A stretch of DNA of 64,000 nt, taken from positions 62,001 through 126,000 of the forward strand of contig NZ_JAHLDU010000005.1 of assembly GCF_018861905.1 (NCBI RefSeq). The letters run 5' to 3'. The stretch's first letter is position 1; every line of letters starts with the position of its first letter. Source of the DNA: Clostridium sp. DSM 17811. Its GTDB lineage: Bacteria > Bacillota > Clostridia > Clostridiales > Clostridiaceae. Of the stretch, positions 62,278 to 64,000 are shown in pieces. The position numbers and the translations under genes are program-made. Under the pieces are notes generated by a model. The model was given only the letters and a program-made list of their open reading frames with translations, did not search any database and had not been told where the DNA came from.

Positions 62278-63378
62278 ATGAAGAAAAAAACAGGTGTGTT
62301 AATACTATCCGTACTTTTAGCTATATTTTTGTTGGCAGGATTCGTAGGAATAAGGTTTATGAAGAATAAGGAGGGTTCCACAATGGTAAATGTTCCAAAA
62401 TATGATGGCAACGTAGTAAAGCCTACTACGCAGCAAACAAAGCTGGAAGATTATTTTTCTGCTGTTCGATATGAGGGAAACTATGGATTTGATAGCTTTC
62501 TTAAACAGGGGGGGGCATCTTCTGATACAGCTGTAATTAAATTTTTAACCCAAAATAATCTGGTTTCAAGAGCAGATAAGCTGTCACTTAAAACTGAAGG
62601 TTTTGGTTGCAGTACGCTATCTGTCAAAAGTCCCAAGGGCGATGCCTTATTTGGAAGAAACTTTGATTGGCAGGCATGTAATGCATTGGTGGTTTCTTCA
62701 AAACCTTCAGACGGCTATGCCTCTGTTTCTACAGTGAATATGGACTTTATCAGTGCTGGATATGGAGGAAGCATAGATAAATTGCCAGAGAAAGTGCGCA
62801 CTATGGTAGCGCTTTATGCACCGCTGGACGGTATGAATGAAAAAGGACTTAGTGCAGCGGTGCTGATGATTGAAGATTCTGATAATATCAATCAGAATAC
62901 CGAAAAACCGGATATTACAACGACAACTGCCATTCGTTTGTTGCTGGATAAAGCTGCAAATGTAGATCAAGCAATAAATCTTTTAAAACAGCATGATATG
63001 CATGCCTCGATGGGGTTGATGGTGCATTTTGCTTTGGCTGATACTGAAGGACACAGTGTGGTTGTGGAATATGTTGATAATAAGATGATTGTAACAAAAA
63101 CACCTGTAATTACCAATTTTTATTTAGCTTCTGGTGAAAAAAATGGAATTGGAACAGCCCAATCCCATTCTAGATATGATATTTTAATGAAGCAACTAAG
63201 TAAGACAACAACCATGAGCATGGAAGAAGTCCGTGATGCAATGGATAGCGTAAGCAAGCATAACTTTAAAGATGCTGAATCTACCGAATGGAGTGTAGTC
63301 TACAACCAAAGCAGTGGTGAGGTGCGATATTACCATCGGGAAAATTATAAAAAGGTGTATACATTCCATGTTGAATAA
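62278..63378 (+). CDS. Secreted or membrane-anchored Ntn amidase (linear amide C-N hydrolase family)
   Basis: 366 residues from ATG 62278 (AAAGGAG). An N-terminal membrane segment (about 6-26) places the rest outside. The Ntn-hydrolase core has CSTLSVKSPKGDALFGRNFDWQ starting near residue 101, with Cys as presumed nucleophile and GRNFDW family motif, then LSAAVLMIEDSDN and YNQSSGEVRYYH. Relatives cleave linear amides such as acyl-homoserine lactones, bile salts or penicillin V. The nucleophile is not at the N-terminus, so processing before Cys would be needed. Confidence 0.82.
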   Translation: MKKKTGVLILSVLLAIFLLAGFVGIRFMKNKEGSTMVNVPKYDGNVVKPTTQQTKLEDYFSAVRYEGNYGFDSFLKQGGASSDTAVIKFLTQNNLVSRADKLSLKTEGFGCSTLSVKSPKGDALFGRNFDWQACNALVVSSKPSDGYASVSTVNMDFISAGYGGSIDKLPEKVRTMVALYAPLDGMNEKGLSAAVLMIEDSDNINQNTEKPDITTTTAIRLLLDKAANVDQAINLLKQHDMHASMGLMVHFALADTEGHSVVVEYVDNKMIVTKTPVITNFYLASGEKNGIGTAQSHSRYDILMKQLSKTTTMSMEEVRDAMDSVSKHNFKDAESTEWSVVYNQSSGEVRYYHRENYKKVYTFHVE

Positions 63379-63407
63379 TATAAAATTTAAGAATTTTAAT
63401 TAAGGCA

Positions 63408-63438
63408 TTGACATGAAGTTAACTTTAACCATTATGAT
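63408..63438 (+). promoter_or_regulatory. MerR-type promoter, degenerate CTTAAAG class (site 12)
   Basis: TTGACA 63408-63413, 19-bp spacer, TATGAT 63433-63438. The centre AAGTTAACTTTAA is kept and the outer arm bases differ (CATGAAG-TTAA-CTTTAAC). Confidence 0.72.
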
Positions 63439-63537
63439 AGAGGTGTTACTAAGATAAAGAAGGACTTCTACCGTGAGTGGTATTATATTTTAAAATAGCT
63501 ACAAACCATGCAAGAGCAAGGTTTTAAATAAATAAAA

Positions 63538-63563
63538 TAAAGATAGTGTTAACACTATCTTTA
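63538..63563. repeat. 26-bp perfect palindrome before the DUF3737 gene
   Basis: TAAAGATAGTGTT is followed directly by its reverse complement, with no loop. No T-run follows. It could be an operator or a hairpin in the leader between site 12 and the gene. Confidence 0.7.
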
Positions 63564-63583
63564 AATGGAAGAAGGATAAAATT

Positions 63584-64000
63584 ATGAAATTAGTAAAAGA
63601 ACAGATACTTAAGGGAGAGAGAGCATTATTTAATAGCAAAGATTTACAGGTTTCCTATTCAACGTTTGCTGATGGGGAGTCTCCATTAAAGGAGAGTCAA
63701 AATATTAATATAGATCACAGTATATTTAAATGGAAATATCCATTATGGTACTGTAAAAACATTGTAGTAGAAGACAGTACATTTCTTGAAATGTCTCGTT
63801 CGGGAATCTGGTATACAGAAAATATTGTAATAAGAAACACTATAATTGAAGCACCGAAGATCTTTAGGCGTGCAAAGGGTATTAAATTAGAGAATGTTAC
63901 TATGCAAAATGCTGGTGAGACTTTTTGGAACTGTGATGAGATTTCTTTGAAAAATGTAACAGCCAAAGGGGATTACTTTGGTATGAATAGTACAAATATT
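63584..64000 (+). CDS. DUF3737-family protein, 3'-truncated by the window edge
   Basis: 139 codons are visible and the frame is open to the last base. The repetitive pattern fits the right-handed beta-helix family DUF3737: FKWKYPLWYCKNIVVEDSTF, EMSRSGIWYTENIVIRNTII, EAPKIFRRAKGIKL and FWNCDEISLKNVTAKGDYFG. The family is frequent next to MerR regulators and redox enzymes in Firmicutes, with unknown function. GAAGGATAAA serves as ribosome site, downstream of MerR-type site 12. Confidence 0.85.
   Translation, partial: MKLVKEQILKGERALFNSKDLQVSYSTFADGESPLKESQNINIDHSIFKWKYPLWYCKNIVVEDSTFLEMSRSGIWYTENIVIRNTIIEAPKIFRRAKGIKLENVTMQNAGETFWNCDEISLKNVTAKGDYFGMNSTNI

Noticed and set aside
14932-63438. CRISPR-like repeats from the recurring 18-bp boxes
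   Set aside because: The boxes are kilobases apart, lie at fixed positions relative to -35/-10 elements and are not regularly spaced; no cas genes are present.
1-64000. tRNA, rRNA, integrase, attachment sites or replication origin
   Set aside because: None seen on reading both strands; the accessory island at 46.7-64 kb has no flanking integrase within the window.

Overview
The window is low-GC, Firmicutes-type DNA. It has strong GGAGG-type ribosome binding sites, AT-rich spacers, lipobox lipoproteins, an SLH-domain wall protein, and biotin, thiamine and nickel-cofactor genes that are typical of solventogenic or butyrate-producing Clostridium. I infer a Clostridium sensu stricto chromosome but cannot fix the species. 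No rRNA, tRNA, CRISPR array, prophage or intact insertion sequence was seen.

Layout. (1) 1-3.6 kb: a sensor kinase cut by the window edge, a coiled-coil/winged-helix protein, and a hemolysin III-type PAQR membrane protein. (2) 3.9-12.6 kb: an RND permease, a lipoprotein adaptor and an SLH-domain wall protein. These lie between two direct copies of a TetR regulator gene with its promoter and operator; the left copy is a deletion pseudogene next to an IS91-type transposase remnant. (3) 12.6-14.9 kb: a chemoreceptor and a paired SMR transporter. (4) 14.9-15.8 kb: a decayed copy of an alcohol dehydrogenase-acetyltransferase cassette. (5) 15.9-27.3 kb: a LacI-controlled operon for uronate-containing oligosaccharides (ABC importer without its ATPase, heparinase II/III-like lyase, GH88 hydrolase, DUF2264, discoidin-like protein). 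(6) 27.3-28.9 kb: bioB-bioY behind a BirA operator. (7) 29-32.7 kb: thiS-thiF-thiG-thiH-tenI behind a terminator-embedded leader that fits the HMP-PP (thiS-motif) riboswitch. (8) 32.8-38.6 kb: a DUF1002 protein, a two-component system, an AI-2E family exporter and an amino-acid permease. (9) 38.8-46.7 kb: two 4Fe-4S aldo/keto reductases flanking a nickel importer and the larC1-larE-larB genes for the nickel-pincer cofactor. (10) 46.7-64 kb: an accessory island of aldehyde/electrophile-type genes and many broken copies of them.

The most striking pattern is a recurring promoter. A TTGAC -35 and a TATNNT-like -10 stand 19 bp apart around an 18-bp inverted repeat, CTTAAAG-N4-CTTTAAG or variants. 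This is the architecture of MerR-family activation, and the repeat matches what I recall of the published AdhR (aldehyde-responsive MerR) site of Bacillus. I find about a dozen instances. They stand before aldo/keto reductases, an iron alcohol dehydrogenase, acetyltransferase copies, cyclophilin-like lipoproteins, a DUF362 lipoprotein plus permease, an acyl-ligase/ABC operon and a DUF3737 gene. Two AdhR/NmlR-like MerR paralogues lie inside the island. The same cassette (operator, alcohol dehydrogenase, acetyltransferase, cyclophilin-like lipoprotein) occurs in several states of deletion, so the locus looks like a repeat-driven, actively rearranging stress regulon.

Other connections: the LacI gene and the downstream catabolic operon share a GAAAC-N2-GTTTC operator. 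The surviving TetR copy can in principle act on both duplicated operators flanking the efflux block. The nickel importer is adjacent to the cofactor genes that need nickel, but larA and the larC2 portion are not in the window.
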